Source: Burkholderia sp. 4M9327F10 | Lineage (GTDB): Bacteria > Pseudomonadota > Gammaproteobacteria > Burkholderiales > Burkholderiaceae | Assembly (NCBI RefSeq): GCF_005503145.1 | Contig: NZ_SCNV01000006.1 | Coordinates: 178,365-242,364, forward strand | Length of the DNA stretch: 64,000 nt | Reading direction: 5' to 3' | Shown: positions 17,171 to 25,492 of the stretch, one piece after another | Position numbering within the stretch: the first letter of the stretch is position 1 | Layout: the number at the start of each line of letters is the position of its first letter | Made by a program: the position numbers and the translations under genes | The notes under the pieces: generated by a model | Database searches by the model: none | What the model was told of the DNA's origin: nothing | What the model saw: only the letters and a program-made list of their open reading frames with translations

Positions 17171-18259
17171 ATGGCAAATGATCAAACCGGCTCGCCTGAC
17201 CAGCGAGCCACGACGCCCATTGCAAAAGACGGCGCCGACGCCACGCTCGAAGCGGCCCGGGCGGCGCTGCAGGTTCCGCTGCCGGCCGAACAGCCGGTCA
17301 TGGTCCTGCTGGTGGACGACCAGGCGATTGTCGCGGAGGCGGTGCGCCAGGCGCTGGCGGGCGAAGACGGCATCGACTTCCACTACTGCGCGCGCGCCGA
17401 CGAAGCGATGAAGGCCGCCGTTCAGACCCGGCCGACGGTCATCCTGCAGGATCTGGTGATGCCCGGCATCGACGGGCTGACGCTCGTCAAGGCGTACCGC
17501 GCGACGCCGGCTATCCGCGACGTGCCGATCATCGTGCTGTCCACCAAGGAGGAGCCGGTGATCAAAAGCGCGGCTTTTGCCGCCGGGGCGAACGATTACC
17601 TCGTCAAGCTGCCCGACCGCATCGAACTGGTGGCACGGCTGCGCTACCACTCGCGCTCGTATGTCAGCCTGCTGCAGCGCGACGAAGCCTACCGCGCGCT
17701 GCGCCAGTCGCAGCAGCAACTGATGGAGGCCAATCTGGAGCTGCGCCGGCTGACCCATTCGGACGGCCTGACCGGCCTCTCGAACCGGCGCTATCTCGAC
17801 GAGTATCTCAGCGCCGAGTGGCGCCGCGGCACGCGCGACCGCGCGGAAATGTCGCTGTTGATGATCGACGTCGACAATTTCAAGCTTTACAACGACACCT
17901 ACGGCCACGTGGCGGGCGACGAAGTGCTCAAGCAGATTGCCGCGACAGTGGAACGGTGCCTGGGACGGCCGGGCGACCTGGCTGCGCGCTTCGGTGGAGA
18001 GGAATTCGCGGTGGTATTGCCCGGCACGCAACTGCAGGGCGTGCGCACGCTGGCCGAAAAAATCCGCAGCGAGGTGGAGTCGCTGCAAGTGCCGCACGCC
18101 AATTCGTCAACGGGACAATTCGTGACCATCAGTATCGGCGGAGCCTCGGTCATTCCGACCGGCGAAGCGCCGATGACTTCGCTTATCGAAGCCGCGGACC
18201 TGGCGTTGTACAAGGCGAAGCGCGACGGCAAGAATCAGGTGGCGCTCACTGGAGACTGA
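17171..18259 (+). CDS. wspR: WspR: receiver-GGDEF diguanylate cyclase, output of the Wsp system
   Basis: A 362-residue response regulator. The receiver domain has Asp94 (VILQDLVMPGIDG), followed by a helical stalk (LRQSQQQLMEANLELRRL) and a GGDEF domain with an intact active site GGEEF at 275-279. The product-inhibition site RxxD is also intact (RPGD, 266-269, five residues before GGEEF). It should make cyclic-di-GMP when phosphorylated by WspE, promoting attachment and matrix production. An AGGTAAC sequence precedes the ATG. The N-terminal extension of about 40 residues before the receiver is longer than I expect. From memory, some Burkholderia wsp clusters lack wspR, so its presence in the operon is notable. 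Confidence 0.93.
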   Translation: MANDQTGSPDQRATTPIAKDGADATLEAARAALQVPLPAEQPVMVLLVDDQAIVAEAVRQALAGEDGIDFHYCARADEAMKAAVQTRPTVILQDLVMPGIDGLTLVKAYRATPAIRDVPIIVLSTKEEPVIKSAAFAAGANDYLVKLPDRIELVARLRYHSRSYVSLLQRDEAYRALRQSQQQLMEANLELRRLTHSDGLTGLSNRRYLDEYLSAEWRRGTRDRAEMSLLMIDVDNFKLYNDTYGHVAGDEVLKQIAATVERCLGRPGDLAARFGGEEFAVVLPGTQLQGVRTLAEKIRSEVESLQVPHANSSTGQFVTISIGGASVIPTGEAPMTSLIEAADLALYKAKRDGKNQVALTGD

Positions 18260-18304
18260 GGGAGGACCGAGGGGAGACTGCCGGAGGATTGAAACACATC
18301 GGAA

Positions 18305-18346
18305 ACGGGCTCGCCGCGCCGGCCAGCCGGCACGCTACGAGCCCGT
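18305..18346. terminator. Stem-loop between convergent wspR and HU genes
   Basis: Outer stem ACGGGCTCG (18305-18313) with CGAGCCCGT (18338-18346), and a separate inner stem GCCGG/CCGGC around CCAG. There is no long T run; the minus strand continues with TTTCC, so it may end the HU transcript and serve as a shared terminator. Confidence 0.5.
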
Positions 18347-18403
18347 AAGCACCGCGCAGCGCCTCCCTGAGGGGTGGCGGCCGCGCGGAGATCGACGCAA
18401 CGA

Positions 18404-18682
18404 TCAGGAAGCGTTGACCGCGTCCTTGAACGCCTTGCCGGCGGTAAACTTCACCGTCTTGGCCGCAGCGATCTGGATTTCCGCGCCGGTTGACGGGTTA
18501 CGGCCGACGCGCGCAGCGCGGGCGCCGGTCGAGAACGCTCCGAAGCCGATCAGCTGAACGGTTTCTCCTTGAGACACCGCGTTCGTCACCGCTTCGATGA
18601 TCGCATCGATCGACTTGCCGGTGGCCGTCTTGCTTTCGCCCGTCGCTGCCGCAACTGCGTCAATCAGTTCCTGCTTGTTCAT
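18404..18682 (-). CDS. HU-family DNA-binding protein
   Basis: A 92-residue histone-like protein: [20 protein letters not shown] opens the helical dimerisation part, then [20 protein letters not shown] and [20 protein letters not shown] form the beta-arm with the conserved RNPSTG tip that intercalates DNA (Ala-rich variant of the usual RxGRNPQTGE). It compacts and bends DNA as a homo- or heterodimer. An AGGGA sequence six bases before the ATG supports the start. It stands alone, convergent to wspR. Confidence 0.92.
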   Translation of the reverse strand: MNKQELIDAVAAATGESKTATGKSIDAIIEAVTNAVSQGETVQLIGFGAFSTGARAARVGRNPSTGAEIQIAAAKTVKFTAGKAFKDAVNAS

Positions 18683-19123
18683 TGCACATCCCTTTCTGTA
18701 TTGATAGAACCGGCGCCTTCAAACAGCGCCAGACCCGCCACCCTACCTCATCCGGGCGCTTCTACGCAAACCCGCGGCACCGCGAGTGCCCGGCTGGACA
18801 CCCTCGTTGCAGGCTACGACAGGCCCGCGGGCGGCTCAGTTCCCAGCGCGGTGCCAGACGCGGTACCAGGCGCGGCCCCCCGTTCCGGGCGTCTGGACGC
18901 CGTCCGGACGGGCGCCGGGAACCGCCATGTTACCGCACCCTCGCCGCAGAAGGCACGCCAGGCAAGGGTTTGCCGACATTTACACACTACGTTTCCTTAC
19001 CCTCGGGGCCGCCGGCGGGGGCGCGCCGGCCCCGCCTGGCATGCCTGCGGGGAGCGGCTTGGGGGCGATTGGCAAGTAAAATAGTCTCTAAACGGGTAGA
19101 TAACGGGTTCATAAAGGGTTGCA
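18683..19123. promoter_or_regulatory. Divergent intergenic region between HU and polB
   Basis: About 440 bases without a supportable gene; overlapping reading frames here have no family resemblance. It should contain both the HU promoter (near 18700-18760) and the polB promoter (the AT-richer 19065-19110). I looked for a LexA-type CTGT-N8-ACAG box because polB is SOS-controlled in enterobacteria, and found none. Confidence 0.35.
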
Positions 19124-21490
19124 GTGGTTCAACAACAGCAGGGTTTTCTTCTGACCCGACATTGGCGGGACACGCCGGCTGGCACGGAAGTCGACTTCTG
19201 GCTGGCGACCGAGAGCGGCCCGCAACACGTGCGCCTGCCGCCCCAGACCTCGGTCGCGTTCATCCCGGCCGAGCAGCACCAGCAGGCCGAATGGGTGCTG
19301 CGCAACGAACGCCAGGTCGAACTGCGCCCGCTCGCACTGACCGATTTTCAGCAGCGCCCCGTCCTCGGCCTGTATTGCCGCCAATACCGTCAGTTGCTGA
19401 AGCTCGAAAAACTGCTGAAAGACTTCGGTGTGGACGTCTACGAAGCGGATATCCGCCCGCCCGAGCGCTACCTGATGGAGCGCTTCATCACCGCGCCGGT
19501 GGTGTTCGGCGGCGAGGCTGCCGGCGCGGGGCACTGGCTCAACGGGGAGATGAAACCCGAAACGGCGTATCGCCCGGCCTTGAAACTCGTCTCGCTCGAT
19601 ATTGAAACCACCGCGCACGGCGAGCTGTACTCGATCGCGCTGGAGGGCTGCGGGCAGCGTCAGGTGTATATGCTCGGACCGCCGAACGGCGACGCCGGCG
19701 GCCTCGATTTCGAGCTCGAGTATTGCGACACGCGCGCCCTGCTGCTGGAAAAGCTCAATGGCTGGATGGCGCGGCACGATCCCGACGCGGTGATCGGCTG
19801 GAACCTGGTGCAGTTCGATTTGCGCGTGCTGCAGGAGCATTCGCAGCGCTATCAGACACCGTTGCGGCTCGGCCGCGGCGGCGACGTGATGGAGTGGCGT
19901 GAGCACGGCGGTAATCAGAACCATTTCTTCGCGGCTGCGGCGGGCCGCCTGATTATCGACGGCATCGAGGCCCTGCGCTCCGCCACCTGGAGCTTCCCGA
20001 GCTTCAGCCTCGAATATGTCGCCCAGGAACTGCTCGGCGAAGGCAAATCGATCGACAATCCTTATCAGCGCATGGCGGAAATTGACCGGCGCTTCGCCGA
20101 GGACAAGCCGGCACTGGCCCGCTACAACCTCAAGGACTGCGAACTGGTTACGCGGATTTTCGCTAAAACCGAGTTGCTCAACTTCCTGCTGGAGCGCGCC
20201 ACCGTGACCGGGCTCGCCGCGGATCGCAGCGGCGGCTCGGTGGCGGCATTTACGCATCTGTACATGCCGCTCATGCACCGTCAGGGCTATGTCGCGCCGA
20301 ATCTCGGCGATACGGCGGGAGAAGCGAGCCCCGGCGGCTTCGTGATGGATTCCCAGCCGGGTCTCTACGATTCGGTGCTGGTGCTCGACTACAAGAGCCT
20401 CTACCCCTCCATCATCCGCACGTTTCTGATCGACCCGGTGGGGCTTGTCGAGGGAATACGCAATCCGGACGAGAGCGCCTCGGTCGCCGGTTTTCGCGGC
20501 GCACATTTCTCGCGCAACAAGCATAGCCTGCCCGCTATCGTCGGACAGGTCTGGCAGGCGCGCGAGGCCGCCAAGCGGCAACAGAACAAGCCGCTATCGC
20601 AGGCGTTGAAGATCATCATGAACTCGTTTTACGGCGTGCTCGGTTCGAGCGGCTGCCGCTTCTTCGACCCGCGGCTCGCCTCCTCCATTACGATGCGCGG
20701 CCACGAGATCATGCACCGTACCCGCGAGCTGATCGAGGCCCGCGGCTATCAGGTCATTTACGGCGACACCGACTCCACTTTCGTCTGGTTAAAGCGGGCC
20801 CGTTCCGAGGAACAGGCCACGCATATCGGCCGCGCGCTCGTCAAATACGTGAATGAATGGTGGCGCGAACACCTGCAGCAGACCTTCGGCCTCGCGAGCG
20901 CGCTCGAATTGCAGTTCGAGACGCATTACCGGCGCTTTCTCATGCCTACCGTTCGCGGCGCCGAGCAAGGCAGCAAGAAGCGTTACGCCGGACTGGTGAC
21001 CAGGCCGGACGGCAGCGACGAGATGATCTTCAAAGGCCTGGAGACGGTGCGCACCGACTGGACCCCGCTCGCGCAGCAGTTCCAGCGCGAACTCTATCTG
21101 CGCATCTTCAAGCAGCAGCCATATCAGGACTATGTGCGCGACTATGTGGAGCGCACGGTGAAGGGCGAGTTCGACGACTTGCTGGTGTACCGGCGACGCT
21201 TGCGCCGCAATCTGGACGACTATCAACGCAACGTGCCGCCGCACGCGCGGGCGGCACGCATGGCCGACGAATTCAACCTGCAGCAAGGCCGCCCCCTGCA
21301 GTATCAGAACGGCGGCTGGATTACCTATGTGATGACCGTGGCCGGCCCCGAACCGCTTGAGACGCAACGCGCGGCGATCGACTACGACCACTACCTGACA
21401 CGCCAGCTACAGCCGGTCGCCGATGCGATCCTGCCGTTTCTCGGTGACGACTTTTCTGCGTTGATGACGGGGCAAAAAGAGCTGTTTTAA
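19124..21490 (+). CDS. polB: DNA polymerase II (family B)
   Basis: A 788-residue family B polymerase, close to the 783 residues of the E. coli enzyme. The 3'-5' exonuclease motifs are present: Asp159 and Glu161 in [24 protein letters not shown], and YNLKDCELV. Polymerase motifs are [11 protein letters not shown] (A), [19 protein letters not shown] (B) and [10 protein letters not shown] at about 544-553 (C). It fills gaps and copies past or restarts at DNA damage. The start is GTG at 19124 with only a weak ribosome site (AAAGGG nearby), which may hold expression low. No second gene follows in the operon. Confidence 0.95.
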   Translation: MVQQQQGFLLTRHWRDTPAGTEVDFWLATESGPQHVRLPPQTSVAFIPAEQHQQAEWVLRNERQVELRPLALTDFQQRPVLGLYCRQYRQLLKLEKLLKDFGVDVYEADIRPPERYLMERFITAPVVFGGEAAGAGHWLNGEMKPETAYRPALKLVSLDIETTAHGELYSIALEGCGQRQVYMLGPPNGDAGGLDFELEYCDTRALLLEKLNGWMARHDPDAVIGWNLVQFDLRVLQEHSQRYQTPLRLGRGGDVMEWREHGGNQNHFFAAAAGRLIIDGIEALRSATWSFPSFSLEYVAQELLGEGKSIDNPYQRMAEIDRRFAEDKPALARYNLKDCELVTRIFAKTELLNFLLERATVTGLAADRSGGSVAAFTHLYMPLMHRQGYVAPNLGDTAGEASPGGFVMDSQPGLYDSVLVLDYKSLYPSIIRTFLIDPVGLVEGIRNPDESASVAGFRGAHFSRNKHSLPAIVGQVWQAREAAKRQQNKPLSQALKIIMNSFYGVLGSSGCRFFDPRLASSITMRGHEIMHRTRELIEARGYQVIYGDTDSTFVWLKRARSEEQATHIGRALVKYVNEWWREHLQQTFGLASALELQFETHYRRFLMPTVRGAEQGSKKRYAGLVTRPDGSDEMIFKGLETVRTDWTPLAQQFQRELYLRIFKQQPYQDYVRDYVERTVKGEFDDLLVYRRRLRRNLDDYQRNVPPHARAARMADEFNLQQGRPLQYQNGGWITYVMTVAGPEPLETQRAAIDYDHYLTRQLQPVADAILPFLGDDFSALMTGQKELF

Positions 21491-21675
21491 CACCCGCCAG
21501 CCGGCGCGAACGCCACCGCCTTCATCCCCACGTCCGGCGCAATACTGAGTTGTGCAAACCCGTGCAAAGACAGGCACGCCGCGTTACTAAAATGTAGCCA
21601 CACGGGCCTGTCGTGCCGCGTCTGGCGCTGCACCGGCGTCAGTGGCCCATCATCGAATCCTGCAGGGAGCACACA

Positions 21676-21951
21676 ATGAAAAAACTAGCCTATGCTGTCG
21701 CCGCATTATCTTTGCTCGCCGCGCCGCTTGCCGCGTTCGCGCAGTCGGCCAACGAACCCCTCACACGCGCGCAGGTCCGCGAACAACTGGTCGAGGTCGA
21801 ACAGGCCGGCTACAATCCCGGCGCAACCAACGATTACAACTATCCCGCGGATATCCAGGCCGCCGAAGCGCGCATAGCGGCCCGCAAGCAGACGCAAGGC
21901 ACCGACGGCTACGGTCCGTCCACGAACGGATCGGCGCAGTCGAGCCAGTAA
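21676..21951 (+). CDS. DUF4148 domain-containing small secreted protein
   Basis: A 91-residue protein with a Sec signal peptide (MKKLAYAVAALSLLAAPLAA, cleavage after FAQ or AFA) and a DUF4148 body: LTRAQVREQLVEVEQAGYNP followed by YPADIQAAEARIAAR. This family is abundant in Burkholderiales with many paralogues per genome and has no assigned function. The C-terminus is a Gly/Ser/Gln-rich tail. GCAGGGAG about ten bases upstream supports the ATG at 21676. Confidence 0.85.
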   Translation: MKKLAYAVAALSLLAAPLAAFAQSANEPLTRAQVREQLVEVEQAGYNPGATNDYNYPADIQAAEARIAARKQTQGTDGYGPSTNGSAQSSQ

Positions 21952-22035
21952 GCCATGCGGCCGGGCACGATGCCCCAGCACGCGGCGGTGCGCTGACTGC
22001 GCGCCGGCGATTTACTTCCCTTATCACAGCTATCG

Positions 22036-22066
22036 CGATGCGGGTCTTCACTGAAGGCCCGCATCG
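22036..22066. terminator. Long hairpin downstream of the DUF4148 gene
   Basis: CGATGCGGG (22036-22044) pairs with CCCGCATCG (22058-22066), continued inward by a T/G wobble and CTTCA/TGAAG. The stem is close to 15 bp with a tiny loop and no T run. It probably ends the DUF4148 transcript or shields its 3' end; it also lies about 40 bases before the next gene. Confidence 0.5.
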
Positions 22067-22107
22067 GTGCACACTGCGAACGGTTCCTTCAGACTACGGA
22101 GCACGAC

Positions 22108-22674
22108 ATGTTCGCGATGCAATATTCACACCGGCTGCCCGCCGACTACGATATGCAGATCATCCGTCAGCGCGTGGCCCAGCGCGGCCCACTGTGGGAT
22201 GACACGCAGGGCCTCGTCTGCAAGGTGTTTGCCGTGCAGGAGCGCAACCGCAATGGCGCAGCAGGCAATCTCTACGCATCGGTATATCTGTGGTCCGATT
22301 CGGATGCGACGGTTCGCTTTCTGATGGGTGAGCGTTTCCAGGCGGTGATCGATTCATTTGGCCGGCCGCAGATCGAAACCTGGTTGCCGCTCGATGCGCG
22401 GCGTGGACACGCGAGCAACGCGGTCTCGCTCTACCGGGACGAGCGCGCGCTAAAGGCCACTGAGGATCGCGCGGCATTGCAGGCGCGGGAGATCGAAGCC
22501 AACCGCGAGATAGCCGCACGGGCCGACACCGTTGCGGTCTGGGCGGCGCTCGATTTGTCGGCCTGGCGCCTGATCCGGTTTACGCTTTCGTCGGCGCCCG
22601 CCGATCCCGCTCGCGGTGGCGAAGTCTACGACGTGATGCATCTTGCACGACCGGGGATCGATGGGCTGAAATGA
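22108..22674 (+). CDS. DUF4865 family protein
   Basis: A 188-residue protein with the family opening MFAMQYSHRLPADYDMQIIR and the block LYASVYLWSDSDATVRFLMG. No signal peptide or membrane segment is visible. The family has no established function; its ferredoxin-like look and the neighbouring tautomerase gene suggest a small-molecule enzyme or binding protein. In other genomes, as I recall, DUF4865 genes lie beside TetR/LysR regulators and tautomerases, as here. It is convergent with the TetR gene, with a 19-base gap. Confidence 0.8.
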   Translation: MFAMQYSHRLPADYDMQIIRQRVAQRGPLWDDTQGLVCKVFAVQERNRNGAAGNLYASVYLWSDSDATVRFLMGERFQAVIDSFGRPQIETWLPLDARRGHASNAVSLYRDERALKATEDRAALQAREIEANREIAARADTVAVWAALDLSAWRLIRFTLSSAPADPARGGEVYDVMHLARPGIDGLK

Positions 22675-22693
22675 GCGCCTTGCTCGAACCCGC

Positions 22694-23281
22694 TCATTCG
22701 GCCACGCCGCCCAACAGCTTCACCGCCTGCTGAACCGCCGCGGCGATCTGTTCTCCGGTCGCCTCGCTCGGCACGGCTCGCGCCAGCGTCACGCCGCCCG
22801 CCAGCAACGACAGCAATACCCAGGCCCTCGCCTCGCGCTCGGCCTGGGTGCCCTCCGGCAAACCCGCCGCGACCGCCGCCATGACGCGCTGCAACTCGCC
22901 CTCGTAGGCCGTACGCGCCGCCAGATCCGACCGCTCGATCTCCGCCGACAGACTCGGCAAGGTGCAGGCGTCGCCCAGTTCGCAGGTCCGCTTGTAACCC
23001 ATGTAGAACGCGGCAAATACCCCCAGCCAGTTCTTGCCATGCTCGGCGCGCAAGCTTTCCACGGCCTGCCGCAAATCCTGCAGGCCCTGCGCCACCGCGG
23101 CGGCGAAAGCCTCCGCCTTGGAGCGGAAATGCCCGTAAAACGCCCCGTGCGTCACACCCGCCTCGCGCGCAAGACCGTCCACGCCGCTGCCGCCATAACC
23201 CTGCTTGCGAAAGCCCCGCCCGAGCGCATCCACCAGCCGGGCGCGGCTCTCTTCCTTATGCCCTTGCGCATAGCGCGCCAT
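22694..23281 (-). CDS. TetR/AcrR family transcriptional regulator
   Basis: A 195-residue repressor. The N-terminal HTH (about 12-60) reads SRARLVDALGRGFRKQGYGG, then GVDGLAREAGVTHGAFYGHF, which is diagnostic. The C-terminal ligand-binding part holds CELGDACTLPSLSAEIERSD, a pattern common in TetR proteins that sense electrophiles. It is divergent from a tautomerase gene with a 12-bp palindrome between them, so it most likely represses that gene and itself. AAGGAG lies seven bases before the ATG. Confidence 0.9.
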   Translation of the reverse strand: MARYAQGHKEESRARLVDALGRGFRKQGYGGSGVDGLAREAGVTHGAFYGHFRSKAEAFAAAVAQGLQDLRQAVESLRAEHGKNWLGVFAAFYMGYKRTCELGDACTLPSLSAEIERSDLAARTAYEGELQRVMAAVAAGLPEGTQAEREARAWVLLSLLAGGVTLARAVPSEATGEQIAAAVQQAVKLLGGVAE

Positions 23282-23299
23282 GCCAGCTCTCCTTTTACA

Positions 23300-23346
23300 T
23301 GACGATCGTCACATAATTCTTGATTAAATTACGATCCCAATATAAT
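23300..23346 (+). promoter_or_regulatory. TetR operator palindrome and tautomerase promoter
   Basis: TGACGATCGTCA (23300-23311) is a perfect 12-bp palindrome. Just downstream is a good -10 TATAAT at 23341-23346, with TTCTTG (23317-23322, 18-bp spacer) or TTGATT (23320-23325, 15-bp spacer) as -35. The palindrome abuts the -35, as expected for a repressor site serving the divergent TetR and tautomerase genes. Confidence 0.6.
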
Positions 23347-23396
23347 TTACCGGGGAAGCGCTGGCAATTGCCGGCGCATATCCCGAGGAGAATCGT

Positions 23397-23933
23397 ATGC
23401 CTTTGCTACGTATCACCCACCAGCGCGGCGCCTTTACCACCGCCCAGAAGGCCCAGCTCGCCGAACAGCTCACCGCGGCGATCCTGGTTGCAGAGGTCGG
23501 CGCCGACACCCCTGCCGGCCGCGCCGTAGCCTATGTGCTGTTCGACGAAGTGGATCCGAAAACGCAGTGGTTCGTCGGTGGCAAGCCCGATCTCGATCCA
23601 CCGAAGGGCGGCCGCTTCCTGTTCGACGTGGTCTACCCGTATGGCGCCGCCTCGCAGGTGGACAAGAGCGCCCTGCATGCGCGGATCAATGCGATCGTGG
23701 CCGAGACGCTCGACGTTGACGGCACGTTTCCGCAGCGCGGCGGCGACTGGGTGCTGATCCACGAAGTGCCGGATGGCAACTGGGGCGCAAGCGGCCAGAC
23801 CATTGGCATTCGCGAGATCAATCAGGTCGCGGGAGGCACACCGCAGCGAGCGGAATTCTTCGAGCCGCTGCTGGCTGCGCAGGAACGGATGCATGTAGCC
23901 CACGGCTATCCCGAGCAAGCAAGGCGGTCGTGA
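23397..23933 (+). CDS. Tautomerase family protein
   Basis: A 178-residue protein. It begins MPLLRITHQRGAF, so Pro2 becomes the catalytic N-terminal proline of the 4-oxalocrotonate tautomerase superfamily after removal of Met. The first half has the beta-alpha-beta core (QKAQLAEQLTAAILVAEVG) and the second half (KSALHARINAIVAETL) looks like a second copy, so the chain is a fused double-length tautomerase. The substrate is unknown. Its divergent TetR regulator and strong promoter suggest induction by a small reactive compound. Confidence 0.85.
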   Translation: MPLLRITHQRGAFTTAQKAQLAEQLTAAILVAEVGADTPAGRAVAYVLFDEVDPKTQWFVGGKPDLDPPKGGRFLFDVVYPYGAASQVDKSALHARINAIVAETLDVDGTFPQRGGDWVLIHEVPDGNWGASGQTIGIREINQVAGGTPQRAEFFEPLLAAQERMHVAHGYPEQARRS

Positions 23934-24046
23934 GCGGGGCTTGAACCGTGTCTCCGCGGCAATTGAGCGTCTTGTGACCCACCCAAGCTGATTCCTGTCA
24001 TCCTTTGCCTGAACCCGTGCAAATCATCTGATTAGGATTCCGTATC

Positions 24047-24442
24047 ATGCAGCTTTCCAACTATCTGTTCTTCACGACGGACTGCGAGCCGGCGCTCAGC
24101 TTCTACACGCAATGCGGTCTGGGGCGCGTGACTGAACTGATGCGTCACGGCGAAGCGGGCATGCCGGTGCGCAACGAAGCCATGCGCGGGCGGGTCATGC
24201 ACGCCAGGTTCGAGGGACCGGGCGTGCTGTTTTATGCGTCCGATAACGACGACGCGGAGCCCATGCGTGGGTCCGCCCACATCCTGACGATGGACAGCCC
24301 GGCGCAGACGGAGACGCTGTTTGGCCAACTCGCGGCGGGAGGCATTATTACCACCGCGCTCGGCCTGCAACCTTGGGGGACGTTCTACGGCAAGCTGACG
24401 GACCGGTTCGGCGTGCAGTGGATGCTGAACTGCCCGGTGTGA
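24047..24442 (+). CDS. VOC family protein (PhnB-like)
   Basis: A 131-residue vicinal-oxygen-chelate protein: MQLSNYLFFTTDCEPALSFY opens the first beta-alpha-beta-beta-beta unit, and the end has the typical PWGTFYGKLTDRFGVQWMLN block seen in PhnB/3-demethylubiquinone-like members. Many such proteins are resistance or lyase enzymes, but substrate and metal ligands cannot be assigned. It is monocistronic and convergent to a membrane-protein gene, with a hairpin between. Confidence 0.85.
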   Translation: MQLSNYLFFTTDCEPALSFYTQCGLGRVTELMRHGEAGMPVRNEAMRGRVMHARFEGPGVLFYASDNDDAEPMRGSAHILTMDSPAQTETLFGQLAAGGIITTALGLQPWGTFYGKLTDRFGVQWMLNCPV

Positions 24443-24465
24443 GTCTCCGACATGGGTGCTATCGC

Positions 24466-24502
24466 CCTACCCGAGCCGTGCGCTTCGCGCGGCTCGAGTA
24501 GG
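24466..24502. terminator. Stem-loop between convergent VOC and membrane-protein genes
   Basis: CCTAC (24466-24470) with GTAGG (24498-24502), a C/A mismatch, CGAGCCG with CGGCTCG, then GCG/CGC around a CTT loop. The near-continuous stem without a T tract sits in the convergent gap and probably acts for both strands. Confidence 0.55.
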
Positions 24503-24536
24503 CCAGGGTCGAACCTGCAATGGCGCGGTGACGTGC

Positions 24537-25331
24537 TTACTCAGCCGCCACGGCGTCCCGCGCCACGGCCTGCGCACGGCTTGCGCTCGCCAGACGCCGG
24601 GTGCAGCCCTGCACGCAGATAGCCAGTGCGGCCGCTTCCAGAAACGCAACGAGCGGCGCCTGATGCGGCAGTACAAACGCCAGCAACAGGCAGAACGCCG
24701 CGAATGAAAACCGCCCGAGCACCATGCCGCGCAGCAATGCAATGACGAAGTCGGCGCCATGAGCGCGATGCGACGACACGGACAGCACACTGCCGAGCAA
24801 CGGAAACACCGCGAGCAAGCCGCTCCAGCTCGCGCCGGCCCAGCCGGACAGCGAGGTCACCAAGAGCGTGAGCGCCATCCCCGCGAGCATGCTGCTGATG
24901 AGGTCAGTGGGGCTCAACGTTGCGCCGGCAGCGACAGCCGTGCTGCGCGGCAGGAAGGATTGCCCGAACAGCACCGCCGCCAGCGCCGCGCCGAGCGCCC
25001 AGAGCGGCGAAGCGGGCAGGAACGACAGCGCGCACGCCGCGGCCAGCCAGGCAGCAAGCGCCGCCGCAAGCGCGATGGGCCACGCGCGGGCGCGGCAAGT
25101 CCAGGCATAGGCAAAATTGAAGGCTTCGGAGGCGAGAATCGCCGAAAGCGAGAGCGTGGCGGCATGCGCGCCGAATTGCGGCCCGTGGGCCAGCACCAGC
25201 AGATAGAGAATCGGCCCCGCCACCACCGGCAGCCCGGCGAGCCAGCCTGCAACGGATGGCCCCCACCACTTGCCCGACATGGACACGACCAACAGGAACA
25301 CGGGGACAAGCGTGAGCTTGAGTGCCAGCAT
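24537..25331 (-). CDS. Integral membrane protein of unknown function
   Basis: A 264-residue, very hydrophobic protein with about seven or eight likely membrane helices, starting MLALKLTLVPVFLLVVSMSG. Other visible segments include GWLAGLPVVAGPILYLLVLA, AALAAWLAAACALSFLPASP and GLLAVFPLLGSVLSVSSHRA. The final 25 residues are polar. I do not recognise a named family; the pattern of short helices suggests a small transporter or an unknown inner-membrane family. It is monocistronic. Confidence 0.7.
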   Translation of the reverse strand: MLALKLTLVPVFLLVVSMSGKWWGPSVAGWLAGLPVVAGPILYLLVLAHGPQFGAHAATLSLSAILASEAFNFAYAWTCRARAWPIALAAALAAWLAAACALSFLPASPLWALGAALAAVLFGQSFLPRSTAVAAGATLSPTDLISSMLAGMALTLLVTSLSGWAGASWSGLLAVFPLLGSVLSVSSHRAHGADFVIALLRGMVLGRFSFAAFCLLLAFVLPHQAPLVAFLEAAALAICVQGCTRRLASASRAQAVARDAVAAE

Positions 25332-25492
25332 GACGGGATCGCACGGATATAAAGGCGGATCTTACCAAACCGGTTTGCCGCGCCGGGCGAAGATTTGACA
25401 TACGTGCCCGAGGCCCGGCGCCCGCCGCATGCAATACTGCGCGTTGTGCTTCATCTGACGACTTCATTTCCGCAAAACCAGCCACGCCGACG

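Noticed and set aside
19040..19123. LexA (SOS) box upstream of polB
   Set aside because: No CTGT-N8-ACAG or close variant is present in the upstream region.
24537..25331. Assignment of the membrane protein to a named transporter family
   Set aside because: The hydrophobic pattern alone fits several families and no diagnostic motif is visible.
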